From the NCBI GenBank assembly GCA_023954015.1, contig JAMLIS010000004.1, positions 62,001-126,000 on the forward strand: a stretch of 64,000 bases of DNA. Reading direction: 5' to 3'. The notes under the pieces were generated by a model, which ran no database searches, had not been told where the DNA came from, and worked only from the letters and a program-made list of their open reading frames with translations. Shown piece by piece: positions 30,371 through 38,993 of this stretch. The DNA is from Burkholderiaceae bacterium. Its GTDB lineage: Bacteria > Pseudomonadota > Gammaproteobacteria > Burkholderiales > Burkholderiaceae_E. Made by a program: the position numbers and the translations under genes. Numbering within the stretch: position 1 is the first letter of the stretch; each line of letters opens with the position of its first letter.

Positions 30371-32020
30371 ATGCAGATCGAGCGCGAATCGATGGAGTTC
30401 GACGTCGTGATCGTCGGCGCGGGGCCGGCCGGCCTGTCGGCCGCGATCCGGCTCAAGCAGCTCGCAGCCGAACGAAACACCGAGATCGCCGTATGCGTAG
30501 TCGAGAAAGGATCGGAGGTCGGCGCGCACATTCTGTCGGGCGCGGTGATGGACCCGCGTGCACTCGAGGAACTGTTCCCCGACTGGCGCGAGCGCGGCGC
30601 TCCGCTGGACACCGAGGTGACGGAAGACCGTTTCGTCTTCCTCTCCGCCCGCGGCGCTCGCCGCGTTCCGGGATGGATGCTGCCCGGCTGCTTTCGCAAC
30701 CACGGCAACTACGTGGTGAGCCTGGGCGATTTCGTGCGCTGGCTCGGTGCGCAAGCCGAGGCCCTCGGCGTGGAGGTCTATCCGGGCTTCGCCGCCGCCG
30801 AAGTGCTGTACGACGAGGCGGGAGCGGTGAAAGGGATCGCCACCGGCAACATGGGCGTCGGGCGCGACGGAGAGCCGACAGCGAATTTCCAGCCAGGCAT
30901 CGAGTTGCACGGCAAGTACACGTTCTTCGCCGAGGGCTCGCGCGGGCATCTCGGAAAGCAGCTGATCGCGCGCTACCGGCTCGACGAAGATCGCGATCCG
31001 CAGAGCTACGCGATCGGAATCAAGGAACTGTGGGAGATCCAGCCGGCGAAGTTCGAGCAGGGCCTGGTCATGCACACCGCGGGCTGGCCGCTGGACAACG
31101 ACACCTACGGCGGCTCCTTCCTGTACCACTGGAAGGACAACAAGATCGCGATCGGCTACGTCGTCGGCCTGAATTACCGCAATCCGTACCTGTCGCCGTA
31201 CGAGGAGTTCCAGCGTTACAAGACGCATCCGGCGATCCGTCCGCTGCTCGAGGGCGGCAAGCGGCTGGCGTACGGATCGCGCTCGATCACCGCCGGAGGG
31301 ATCAATGCACTGCCGAAGTTCGCTTTCGCCGGCGGATGCCTGATCGGTTGCGATGCCGGGTTCCTGAACGCATCGCGCATCAAGGGCAGCCACGCGGCGA
31401 TCAAGACCGGAATGCTCGCCGCCGAGGCGGCCTTCGATGCGATCGCCGCCGGACGCTCGCGCGACGAGCTCGTCGCCTACCGCGAAGCCTTCGATCGTTC
31501 CTGGCTGCACGACGAACTTCATTCGGCGCGCAACTTCAAGGCGGCGATGGGCAGGGGGCTGTGGACGGGAACGCTGCTCGTCGGCATCGACCAGACGCTG
31601 TTCCGCGGCAAGGCGCCCTTCACGATGCACGTGAAGCGCCCCGACCACGAATACCTGCAGCCGGCAGCCGAGTCGGAGCCGATCGCCTATCCGAAGCCCG
31701 ACGGAAAGATCACCTTCGATCGCCTGTCGTCGGTGTTCGTCTCGAACACCAACCACGAGGAGGATCAGCCGGTGCACCTGACGCTGAAGGATGCGCAGGT
31801 GCCGGTGCAGATCAATCTCGCGCGCTACGCCGGCCCGGAGCAGCGCTACTGCCCCGCCGGCGTCTACGAGTTCGTTCGCGACGACACCGGAGCCGAACGA
31901 CTGCAGATCAACGCGCAGAACTGCGTGCACTGCAAGACGTGCGACATCAAGGACCCGACGCAGAACATCGTCTGGGTGGTCCCCGAGGGCGGCGGGGGAC
32001 CCAATTATTCGGAGATGTGA
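30371..32020 (+). CDS. Electron transfer flavoprotein-ubiquinone oxidoreductase
   Basis: ETF-QO passes electrons from acyl-CoA dehydrogenases, through ETF, to the quinone pool. The 549-residue protein has an N-terminal FAD site (VVIVGAGPAGLSAAIRL, about residue 11), the SGAVMDPRAL segment near 58, a membrane-associated quinone-binding region, and a C-terminal [4Fe-4S] domain with YCPAGVYEF and NCVHCKTCDIKDPTQNI. ATG 30371 or 30392 is possible. It supports beta-oxidation or amino acid oxidation. Confidence 0.95.
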   Translation: MQIERESMEFDVVIVGAGPAGLSAAIRLKQLAAERNTEIAVCVVEKGSEVGAHILSGAVMDPRALEELFPDWRERGAPLDTEVTEDRFVFLSARGARRVPGWMLPGCFRNHGNYVVSLGDFVRWLGAQAEALGVEVYPGFAAAEVLYDEAGAVKGIATGNMGVGRDGEPTANFQPGIELHGKYTFFAEGSRGHLGKQLIARYRLDEDRDPQSYAIGIKELWEIQPAKFEQGLVMHTAGWPLDNDTYGGSFLYHWKDNKIAIGYVVGLNYRNPYLSPYEEFQRYKTHPAIRPLLEGGKRLAYGSRSITAGGINALPKFAFAGGCLIGCDAGFLNASRIKGSHAAIKTGMLAAEAAFDAIAAGRSRDELVAYREAFDRSWLHDELHSARNFKAAMGRGLWTGTLLVGIDQTLFRGKAPFTMHVKRPDHEYLQPAAESEPIAYPKPDGKITFDRLSSVFVSNTNHEEDQPVHLTLKDAQVPVQINLARYAGPEQRYCPAGVYEFVRDDTGAERLQINAQNCVHCKTCDIKDPTQNIVWVVPEGGGGPNYSEM

Positions 32021-32038
32021 TTCCGAAAGAGGAATCAC
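32017..32038 (+). terminator. Perfect 8-bp hairpin overlapping the ETF-QO stop codon
   Basis: GTGATTCC and GGAATCAC flank a 6-base loop, and the TGA stop is inside the left arm. No T-run follows, so it may be an mRNA 3'-end structure more than a true terminator. Confidence 0.45.
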
Positions 32039-32121
32039 CTCGGCGGGAACGAAGCAGCGCCGGGGCGCGGGCGCGCCGAAGGAAGCGGGCCAGGCCCGCC
32101 GCCTCTCCTTCGCTCGAGAGC

Positions 32122-32619
32122 CTACTGCCCGAACTGACGAGCGCGTCGCTGGCCGCCGTAGCCGCCGCCGCGGTTGCCGCCGCCGCCACCGCCACCCTCG
32201 CGGTCGCCGTAGCCGCCCCCACCGCCGTAGCCGCCACTACCGCCACCGCCGCCGCGGCCGTAGCCTCCGCCACCGCCACCGCTGCCGCCGCCACCACCGC
32301 CGTAGCCACTTCCGCCGCCACCGTAGCCGCCGCCACCGCCGCCGTAGCCACCCGGACGACGGCCGCCGCCGCCCTGCTCGCGCGCTTCGTTGACGACGAG
32401 GCTGCGGCCTTCGAGCGAATAGCCGTTCAGTGCGCGGATGGCGGCCTGCGCCGCATCGTCGGAAGTCATCGTGACGAAGCCGAAGCCGCGCGAGCGCCCC
32501 GTTTCGCGGTCGGTGACGATCTTCGCATCCGTGACTTCACCATGACTGCCGAACAGCTGCGACAACTGTGCATCGGTTGCCCGCCACGGCAGGTTGCCTA
32601 CATAGATCTTCGTACCCAT
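32122..32619 (-). CDS. Glycine-rich RNA-binding protein (RRM)
   Basis: The 165-residue protein has one RNA recognition motif in the first 82 residues, with RNP2 (IYVGNL, 5-10) and RNP1 (RGFGFVTM, 44-51), followed by a long tail of Gly with Tyr and Arg. The layout matches bacterial and cyanobacterial Rbp proteins, often cold-induced, and RNA chaperone activity is expected. The Gly tail is low complexity and may drive condensate-like assembly (inference). A leader hairpin upstream is listed separately. Confidence 0.93.
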   Translation of the reverse strand: MGTKIYVGNLPWRATDAQLSQLFGSHGEVTDAKIVTDRETGRSRGFGFVTMTSDDAAQAAIRALNGYSLEGRSLVVNEAREQGGGGRRPGGYGGGGGGYGGGGSGYGGGGGGSGGGGGGYGRGGGGGSGGYGGGGGYGDREGGGGGGGNRGGGYGGQRRARQFGQ

Positions 32620-32648
32620 CGAGAGAGTTTCCTCGAACCGTTAGCCTC

Positions 32649-32693
32649 ATTGCATTTCGAGGAACACCGATCCAGCACACCGGGAAATGCAAT
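32649..32693 (-). promoter_or_regulatory. Inverted repeat in the leader of the RRM gene
   Basis: ATTGCATTTC (32649-32658) pairs perfectly with GAAATGCAAT (32684-32693), with a 25-base loop. The structure would end 29 bases upstream of the ATG, close to the ribosome-binding site. A temperature- or protein-responsive leader is a possible role, since related genes are cold-induced. Confidence 0.5.
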
Positions 32694-32913
32694 TCCGCGA
32701 GCCGGATGGACCGGTCCGTTTTTCGACTTTGCCACAAACACTCGCGGATGCACAGACGGCCCCACGGCGCACCGGGTGCCGGGGGTCGGGAACAGGCTCG
32801 AGTAAGGAGGCGCCATCGCGGGAATGCGCCTAGCAAGCAGCGAGCCCGAATGAAGACCTGAAGGGCGAAGGAGCGTTTTCGGAAGCGGGTGCAATTTCGG
32901 GAGAAAGGATATA

Positions 32914-32929
32914 CTGTATGAAAACACAC
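32914..32929 (+). promoter_or_regulatory. LexA box upstream of lexA
   Basis: CTGTATGAAAACACAC matches CTGT-N8-ACAG with one mismatch in the right half. It overlaps a TATACT -10 element and lies 22 bases before lexA, as expected for autoregulation. Confidence 0.7.
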
Positions 32930-32951
32930 CCTTTCACTTCCTGAACAACGA

Positions 32952-33593
32952 ATGCGCGACCTCACCCCCCGTCAACAGCAGATCCTGTCGCTGATCCGCC
33001 AGCACATCGCCGACACCGGCTTTCCGCCCACGCGGGCCGAGATCGCTGCCCGGCTCGGATTCCGCTCCGCCAACGCCGCCGAGGAGCACCTGAAGGCGCT
33101 CGCGCGCAAGGATGTCATCGAGCTCACGGCCGGCGCTTCGCGCGGCATCCGCCTGAAGCGGGTGGCCGACGCGACGAACGCGTCGTCGAGCGCAGTGCAG
33201 GTGGTGTCGAGCTTGCCGCTCATCGGACGCGTCGCCGCCGGCAGTCCGATCCTCGCGCAGGAGCACGTCGAGGCCAGCTATGCCATCGATCCGAACCTGT
33301 TCTCCGAAGCGCCCGACTACCTGTTGCGCGTGCGAGGCATGAGCATGCGCGACGCCGGCATCCTCGACGGCGACCTGCTCGCGGTGCGCCAGGCGCACGA
33401 GGCGCGCAACGGACAGATCGTCGTCGCACGCGTCGGCGACGAGGTCACCGTCAAGCGTTGGCGGCGCCGAGGGAACACGGTCGAACTGCTGCCCGAGAAC
33501 CCCGATTTCCAACCCATCGTCGTCGACTCGCGCACCGATGTCTTCGCGCTCGAAGGAATCGCCGTCGGACTCCTGCGCAGCGACAAGCTGTGA
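32952..33593 (+). CDS. lexA: SOS repressor LexA
   Basis: LexA represses DNA damage genes and cuts itself when RecA filaments form. The 213-residue protein has a winged helix N-terminal domain ([41 protein letters not shown]), the Ala-Gly cleavage site in RVAAGSP near residue 98, the catalytic Ser in GMSMRDAGI and Lys in VTVKRW. It starts an apparent lexA-imuA-imuB operon with 10-base gaps. Confidence 0.96.
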   Translation: MRDLTPRQQQILSLIRQHIADTGFPPTRAEIAARLGFRSANAAEEHLKALARKDVIELTAGASRGIRLKRVADATNASSSAVQVVSSLPLIGRVAAGSPILAQEHVEASYAIDPNLFSEAPDYLLRVRGMSMRDAGILDGDLLAVRQAHEARNGQIVVARVGDEVTVKRWRRRGNTVELLPENPDFQPIVVDSRTDVFALEGIAVGLLRSDKL

Positions 33594-33603
33594 GGGCAAA
33601 GCG

Positions 33604-34365
33604 ATGCCCCTGCCCGACTCCGTCTGGCGAGCCAGCCGCATCGGCCATTCGGCCGTGCAGTCGTTGCCGAGCGGCTTCGCCGCGCTCGATGCCGAATTGC
33701 CCGGGGCTGGCTGGCCCATCGGAATGCTCACCGAGCTGATCAGCCGGGAATCGGGCATCGGCGAATTGCGGCTGCTCGTGCCGCTGCTGCGCCGGCTCAC
33801 GCAAGAACGCCGATTCGTCGTCGTGCTCGGTCCGCCGCAGACTCCCTATGCACCGGCCCTGGCCGGGCACGGCATCGATCTCGATTACCTGCTGATCGTC
33901 CAGGCCGCCCACGCAGCCGATCGCCTGTGGGCGGTCGAGCAGACGCTGAAAAGCAGCGGTTTCGGAGCACTGCTCGCCTGGTTGCCGCAGCCACGCACGC
34001 GTCCCGAGCATCTGCGCCGCATGCAACTCGCCGCGCAAGGCAGCCACGGCCCGGTGTTCCTGTTCCGTTCGCTGGAAGCACAGTTCGACGCCTCCCCGGC
34101 GCCGTTGCGCCTGATGTTGCTGCCGCGCGCCGAGCAACGCCTTTCGGTGCAGATTCTCAAGCGTCGGGGGCCGGTCGTCGCCGATCCGATCCTCGTCGAC
34201 CTGCCCCGGCCGCTGTCGTCGATCCGGTTGCGCTCGCACGGCGCCCCCGAAACGACGGCGCCCACGTCGATGCACACTCTCCACACCGGGGCCGCCGCCC
34301 CTTCGCTGCACGAAAGCCGGGATCCCCGCTTCCTCGAGCCGGCCGCGGTGCGGGAAACGCGGTGA
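33604..34365 (+). CDS. imuA: ImuA, translesion synthesis accessory protein
   Basis: The 253-residue protein resembles the SulA/RecA-like ImuA family, which works with ImuB and DnaE2 in damage-induced mutagenesis. Typical segments are LPSGFAALDAELPGAGWPIGMLTELI near residue 24 and GFGALLAWLP near 118. The Walker-type loop is degenerate, as in other ImuA proteins. The last 40 residues look unstructured. It sits between lexA and imuB. Confidence 0.9.
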   Translation: MPLPDSVWRASRIGHSAVQSLPSGFAALDAELPGAGWPIGMLTELISRESGIGELRLLVPLLRRLTQERRFVVVLGPPQTPYAPALAGHGIDLDYLLIVQAAHAADRLWAVEQTLKSSGFGALLAWLPQPRTRPEHLRRMQLAAQGSHGPVFLFRSLEAQFDASPAPLRLMLLPRAEQRLSVQILKRRGPVVADPILVDLPRPLSSIRLRSHGAPETTAPTSMHTLHTGAAAPSLHESRDPRFLEPAAVRETR

Positions 34366-34375
34366 GGGGTTCCTC

Positions 34376-35932
34376 GTGTGGTGGCTGGGCCTGTTTTTCG
34401 AACGGCTGTCGCTCGACATCGTCGAGCGCGGCGTGGCGGTTCCCGACGCGGCGCTCGCGTTGTGCGACCGGCACTTCGTGCTCGACGCGAACGACGCCGC
34501 GCGCGCGCAAGGCATCGCTCCCGGAATGAAGCGCGCCGCGGCGCAGGCGCTTGCTCCTGCGCTGCCGTTGCTCGAACGCGATCTCGACGCCGAATGCCGG
34601 GCGCTCGAATCCGTTGCCGCCTGGATGCAGCAATTCACCCCGTCGGTGAGCCTGCAATCCGATCTTGCCTTCGAGACCTTCGACGACACCGCCTCGCCGT
34701 GCGGGCTGCTCGTCGAAGTGGCGCCCAGCCTGCGTTATTTCGGCGGCTTCCGGGCATTGTTCACTCGCGTGCGCGAAGGCCTGCGCTCTCTCGGCTATCA
34801 CGTGCGCATCGGTGCCGCCGCCACCGCTAGCGCGGCCTGGCTCCTGGCGCGTCACCGCGACGCATCGTTCGCTTCGGCCCCGCGCCTGGAGCAGCGCATC
34901 GGCGCGCTGCCCGCGCGCCTGCTCGCGCGCACCCGCGCGCAACGCGAACTGCTCGATTCGATCGACGTGCGCCACGTTCGCGAGCTGCTCGCGCTGCCGC
35001 GCGCCGCGATCGCACGCCGACTGGGCGGTGCGCTGCTCGACGAACTCGATCGGGCACTGGGCCGCCTGCCCGACCCTCGACGATGGTTCGAGCCTCCCGC
35101 CGAATTCGACCTGCGCATCGAGTTGCTCACCCACGTCGAGCACGCCGAGGCGCTCGTGTTCGCCGCGCGTCGCCTGCTCGATCCGATGACCGGCTGGCTC
35201 GCGGCGCGCCACGGCGCGATCCGCGCCTTCACGCTGCGCGCCGAGCACGACGGACACGACGACACGTCGATCGAAATCCGGCTCGCCGATCCCACGCGCG
35301 ATCCCGAACGACTGCTCGGCCTGCTGCGCGAGAGACTGTCCGTCATCCGCCTGCCGGAAGCGACGCATGCATTGCGATTGCGCTGCGCCGACATCGTCGC
35401 CCTGGCCGACGGCAGCGGCGAATTGTTTCCCACGCCGGACGCCAACCGCGAGAGCCTGCATCGTCTCGTCGAACGCTTGCAGGCGCGTCTCGGACCCGGG
35501 CGTGTGCAGCGGCTGCGGCTGGCCGCCGATCACCGGCCGGAAGCAGCCTATCGGATCGAGCCGATCGACGAAGCCGGGCTCACCGCGCATCGCGCCGCGC
35601 CGGCGTCGCTGCCGGCCGCCTTGCCGGAGGCACTGCTGCCGCAGGCACCTGCACCGCAGGCATCGCTACCGGCGGCTTCGCTGCCTCGCCCGTTGTGGCT
35701 GCTCGATCGTCCGATCGCGCTTGCCGAGCGCAACAACCGGCCGTGGTGGCACTCGCCGTTGCGGCTGCTGGCCGGCCCGGAACGGATCGAAGGGGGCTGG
35801 TGGGACGACTCGCTGATGCAGCGCGATTACTTCATTGCCGAAGACGATGCGCACGCGCTGTACTGGATCTACCGCGAGCGTCTCGGAACCGACGGCCGCC
35901 GCGGGTGGTTCGTGCAGGGGAGATTCGGGTGA
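34376..35932 (+). CDS. imuB: ImuB, inactive Y-family polymerase
   Basis: The 518-residue protein has the Y-family fold but lacks the catalytic acidic motifs: the usual SIDE element reads LVEVAPSLRYFGG near residue 116, so it is expected to be a scaffold. ImuB recruits DnaE2 and ImuA to the sliding clamp. The late RPLWLLDRP segment followed by the RDYFIAEDDAHALYWIYRER ending is typical. GTG 34376 is 10 bases after the imuA stop. Confidence 0.9.
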   Translation: MWWLGLFFERLSLDIVERGVAVPDAALALCDRHFVLDANDAARAQGIAPGMKRAAAQALAPALPLLERDLDAECRALESVAAWMQQFTPSVSLQSDLAFETFDDTASPCGLLVEVAPSLRYFGGFRALFTRVREGLRSLGYHVRIGAAATASAAWLLARHRDASFASAPRLEQRIGALPARLLARTRAQRELLDSIDVRHVRELLALPRAAIARRLGGALLDELDRALGRLPDPRRWFEPPAEFDLRIELLTHVEHAEALVFAARRLLDPMTGWLAARHGAIRAFTLRAEHDGHDDTSIEIRLADPTRDPERLLGLLRERLSVIRLPEATHALRLRCADIVALADGSGELFPTPDANRESLHRLVERLQARLGPGRVQRLRLAADHRPEAAYRIEPIDEAGLTAHRAAPASLPAALPEALLPQAPAPQASLPAASLPRPLWLLDRPIALAERNNRPWWHSPLRLLAGPERIEGGWWDDSLMQRDYFIAEDDAHALYWIYRERLGTDGRRGWFVQGRFG

Positions 35933-35963
35933 AGCTCCGGCCACGCAAGCCGCACCTTCACCT

Positions 35964-36347
35964 TCACCCTTCGCTGCCGAACGTGCGCTCCCGCTTTTCG
36001 GCAATCGCCTGGCAATCGATGCAACGATGCGCCAGCGGCGCGGCAACCAGGCGCTCGAAGGGAATATCCACGCCGCATTCGGTGCATACGCCATAGGTGC
36101 CTTCGTCGATGCGCCGCAGCGAAGCGCGCAACCCCCGCCACTCGTCGACGTCGCGTCTCGCTTCGGACAGATCGACTTCGGTCTCGGTAAGCATCGAACC
36201 GAGATCGCCGGAGTCGCCGACGCCGCCGATGCTGGAAAAATTCTCGGCGCTCTCGCCCAGCTTGCGGGCGATTTCCTCTTCCAGGACGGACAGGCGGCCG
36301 CGAATCTGCGCGACGATTCGATCGAGTTGCTCTTGCGTCAGGGACAT
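35964..36347 (-). CDS. DksA/TraR-type zinc finger regulator
   Basis: The 127-residue protein has an N-terminal helical part and a C4 zinc finger (CTECG then CIDC) near the end. It is shorter than true DksA (about 150) and lacks a clear DxxDxA coiled-coil tip (the equivalent region reads GDSGDLGSMLTETE), so it is more like secondary DksA-family proteins that bind RNA polymerase. ATG 36347 has GGAGG 8 bases upstream. An FNR-type operator lies upstream at the class II position, which hints at oxygen-dependent expression. Confidence 0.85.
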   Translation of the reverse strand: MSLTQEQLDRIVAQIRGRLSVLEEEIARKLGESAENFSSIGGVGDSGDLGSMLTETEVDLSEARRDVDEWRGLRASLRRIDEGTYGVCTECGVDIPFERLVAAPLAHRCIDCQAIAEKRERTFGSEG

Positions 36348-36396
36348 TTCGGGGACCTCCGGACGCCGCATCGTACGTCGGAACCCGACACCGGCG

Positions 36397-36410
36397 TTGA
36401 TCGGGGTCAA
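36397..36410 (-). promoter_or_regulatory. FNR-type operator upstream of the DksA/TraR-like gene
   Basis: TTGATCGGGGTCAA matches TTGAT-N4-ATCAA at 9 of 10 positions. A TACGAT -10 on the minus strand (36375-36370) gives a start near 36363, so the operator centre is about 41 bases upstream, the standard activating position. The operator lies just upstream of the gene and 10 bases from the ugpQ stop. Confidence 0.6.
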
Positions 36411-36420
36411 GTGAAGCACT

Positions 36421-37218
36421 CTACGTGCCCGACCGGGACGCGCCGCGACCCGACGGCCCGATGCGATCGATCGCGTCGGTGATCAGCACGTCGAGCCCCG
36501 CATCGAAGAGCGCGTCCGCGCGCGCCGGATCGTTCACGGTGTACGCGAGCACGCGCAGCGATGCATCGTGGGCCTGCGCGATGCGCGCGTCATCGAGCCG
36601 CGAATGATGCACGTCGACCGCCACGCAGCCGAGCGCCGCGCAACGCCCGAGCCAGTCGTCGGAAAGCTCGTCGAGCAGCAGCGCGCGCGGCAGTTCGGCA
36701 GCGGCCTCGCGCGCCGCCTCGAGCGCAACGGGCGAGAACGACGACAGCAACGGCGGCACGGCGGCATCGCGCCATGCGTCCCGGGCATCGATCGCGACGG
36801 CCGCGCCGGTTTCCCGCTCGCGGCCCGGCGTGGGCTTGATCTCGATGTTGAGCATCGCGTCGTTGGCGAGGATCCAGCGCGACACGCGCGCCAGCGTCGG
36901 GACGCCCTCGCCGGCGTAGGCGGCCGAATGCCAGCTGCCGGCATCGAGCCGGGCGAGCGCAGCGAACGGCTGCGCATCGACGCGCCCGCGTCCGTCGGTC
37001 GTGCGATCGAGCGTCGCGTCGTGCATCAGCAGCGCGACGCCGTCGCCCGAGAGCTTCGCGTCGATTTCGAACATCCGGTAACCGAACGAGCGGCCGATCC
37101 GCAACGCCGCCATCGTGTTCTCGGGCGCCATGTGTCCGGCGCCGCGGTGCGCGACGAAGGCCGGATAGGGCCAGTCGGTGAACGAAACGCGCGCGTGCGC
37201 GCGATGCGAAGCGCTCAC
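36421..37218 (-). CDS. ugpQ: Glycerophosphodiester phosphodiesterase
   Basis: The 265-residue cytoplasmic enzyme cuts glycerophosphodiesters to glycerol 3-phosphate and alcohol. GDPD signatures are HRGAGHMAPENTMAAL near residue 24, EIDAKLSGDGVALLMHDATLDRTTDG near 52 and NIEIKP near 124. The start is GTG 37218, 34 bases after ugpE, so it is the fourth gene of the ugpBAEQ operon. Confidence 0.93.
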   Translation of the reverse strand: MSASHRAHARVSFTDWPYPAFVAHRGAGHMAPENTMAALRIGRSFGYRMFEIDAKLSGDGVALLMHDATLDRTTDGRGRVDAQPFAALARLDAGSWHSAAYAGEGVPTLARVSRWILANDAMLNIEIKPTPGRERETGAAVAIDARDAWRDAAVPPLLSSFSPVALEAAREAAAELPRALLLDELSDDWLGRCAALGCVAVDVHHSRLDDARIAQAHDASLRVLAYTVNDPARADALFDAGLDVLITDAIDRIGPSGRGASRSGT

Positions 37219-37252
37219 GACGCGGGCCCGCGCAGATCGTTCCCGCCCGGCG

Positions 37253-38098
37253 TCACTTGTCCGACTCCACCAGGCCCTTGACGAACCACTTCTGCATCAG
37301 CACGACGACGATCACCGGCGGCAGCATCGCGAGCATCGCCGTGGCCATCACGAGTTGCCACTCGGTGGCCGCGTCGCCGCCGGCGATCATCCGCTTTATG
37401 CCGATCACGACCGGGTACATCGATTCCTGCGTCGTGACCAGCAACGGCCAGAGGTACTGGTTCCAGCCATAGACGAACTGGATGACGAACAACGCCGCGA
37501 TGCTCGTGCGGGACAGCGGCAGCAGGACGTTCCAGAAGAAGCGCATCGGCCCGGCGCCGTCGATCTTCGCGGCTTCGGCGAGCTCGTCGGGCACGGTCAT
37601 GAAGAACTGGCGGAAGAGGAAGGTGGCCGTGGCCGACGCGATCAGCGGCAACGTGAGTCCCGCGTAGGTGTCGATGAGGTGCAGGTCGGCCATCACCTGG
37701 TAGGTGGGCATGATGCGCACCTCCACCGGCAGCATCAGCGTGACGAAGATGAGCCAGAAGGCCGTGCGCCGAAGCGGAAAGCGGAAGTAGATCAGGGCGA
37801 ACGCCGACAGCAGCGAGATCGCGATCTTGCCGATCGCGATGGCAAGCGCCATCACGAGGCTGTTGCCCATCATCCGCGCCACCGGCGCGGTGGTGTTTCC
37901 CGCGCCCGACGCCAGCACCTCGGCGTAGTTCTGGACGAACCGGGTGCCGGGCAGCAGCGACATCGGCACGGCCTGCACCTCGTCGAGCGTCTTCGTGGAC
38001 GCGACGAAGGTCACCCATACCGGGAACGCGACGACGAGCACGCCGAACGCGAGCACGGCGTAGGTGAGGATCTGCGCGGAAAGGCTTCGACCGGGCAC
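37253..38098 (-). CDS. ugpE: sn-glycerol-3-phosphate ABC transporter permease UgpE
   Basis: The 281-residue inner membrane permease has six helices and the ATPase-contact EAA loop ELAEAAKIDGAGPMRFFWNVLLPL near residue 190. The ending LMQKWFVKGLVESDK fits UgpE. The start is GTG 38098, 4 bases after ugpA. Confidence 0.94.
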   Translation of the reverse strand: MPGRSLSAQILTYAVLAFGVLVVAFPVWVTFVASTKTLDEVQAVPMSLLPGTRFVQNYAEVLASGAGNTTAPVARMMGNSLVMALAIAIGKIAISLLSAFALIYFRFPLRRTAFWLIFVTLMLPVEVRIMPTYQVMADLHLIDTYAGLTLPLIASATATFLFRQFFMTVPDELAEAAKIDGAGPMRFFWNVLLPLSRTSIAALFVIQFVYGWNQYLWPLLVTTQESMYPVVIGIKRMIAGGDAATEWQLVMATAMLAMLPPVIVVVLMQKWFVKGLVESDK

Positions 38099-38102
38099 GT
38101 TT

Positions 38103-38987
38103 TCAGTAGCGCACGCGTCGCTCGACGTAGCGAAACTGGATCACGGTCAGTGCGAGCACGATGATCATCAGGATCACCGACTGTGCGGCCGAACTGCCGA
38201 TGTCCAGTGCCTTGAAGCCGTCGTTGAACACCTTGTAGACGAGGATCTCGGTGGCCTTGGCCGGCCCGCCGCCGGTGGCGGCATCGACGATCGCGAAGGT
38301 GTCGAAGAATGCATAGACGATGTTGACGACGAGCAGGAAGAAGGTGGTCGGCGACAACAACGGGAAGATCACCGACCGGAAGGTGCGCCAGGCCCCGGCG
38401 CCGTCGATCGCCGCCGCCTCGATCAGCGATTTCGGAATCGACTGCAGGCCGGCGAGGAAGAAGATGAAGTTGTAGCTGATCTGCTTCCAGACCGCGGCGA
38501 CGACGATCAGGATCATCGCCTGCCCGCCGTCGAGCACGTGGTTCCATTCGACGCCGAGGCCGCGCAGCCAGTGCGAGACGATGCCCAGCGTCGGGTTGAA
38601 CAGGAAGACCCACAGCACGCCGGCGATCGCCGGGGCGACGGCATAGGGCACGATCAGCAGCGTGCGGAAGGCGTAGGCGCCGCGGATCGCGCGATCGGCG
38701 AAATAGGCCAGCACGAGGCTGAACGCGAGCCCGATCGCGGTGACGGCGATCGAGAAGACCGCGGTCACCTGGAACGAATACAGGTACAGCTCGTCGGAGA
38801 ACAGGTAGCGGAAGTTCTCCAGACCGACGAACTCGACGCTGCCGCCGAAGGCGTCCTGCAGGAACACCGACTGGAACAGCGCCTGGGACGCCGGCCAGTA
38901 GAAGAAGACCAGGACGATCGCCAGCTGCGGGGCGAGCAGCGCGGCCGGGAGCCACCCGGCCGCGCCGAAGAGGACGCGTTTTTCCAG
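38103..38987 (-). CDS. ugpA: sn-glycerol-3-phosphate ABC transporter permease UgpA, probable CTG start
   Basis: The 294-residue permease partners UgpE and has the EAA loop [25 protein letters not shown] near residue 205. The family N-terminus ([20 protein letters not shown]) is present, but the only codon that can start it is CTG 38987: the same frame is closed 6 bases upstream by the ugpB stop TAG, and no ATG, GTG or TTG occurs before GTG 38867, which would remove the first helix. GGGAG lies 9 bases before the CTG. Confidence 0.88.
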   Translation of the reverse strand: MEKRVLFGAAGWLPAALLAPQLAIVLVFFYWPASQALFQSVFLQDAFGGSVEFVGLENFRYLFSDELYLYSFQVTAVFSIAVTAIGLAFSLVLAYFADRAIRGAYAFRTLLIVPYAVAPAIAGVLWVFLFNPTLGIVSHWLRGLGVEWNHVLDGGQAMILIVVAAVWKQISYNFIFFLAGLQSIPKSLIEAAAIDGAGAWRTFRSVIFPLLSPTTFFLLVVNIVYAFFDTFAIVDAATGGGPAKATEILVYKVFNDGFKALDIGSSAAQSVILMIIVLALTVIQFRYVERRVRY

Positions 38988-38993
38988 GGCGCC

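Larger units (their letters stand above)
32620..32951. other. 332-base non-coding gap between the RRM gene and lexA
   Basis: This divergent promoter region holds a 10-base inverted repeat (32649-32693) in the RRM leader and, at its right end, a TATACT -10 (32910-32915) overlapping a LexA box for lexA. I see no supported gene inside. The stretch from about 32700 to 32900 shows nothing recognisable. Confidence 0.7.

Noticed and set aside
32130..32400. Ala/Thr/Val-rich open frames opposite the Gly-rich tail
   Set aside because: They are the antisense reading of GGN codons; the RRM protein on the minus strand explains the region.
32918..32944. Eight-residue open frame starting in the lexA LexA box
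   Set aside because: No ribosome-binding site and no attenuation structure; ATG there is part of the operator.
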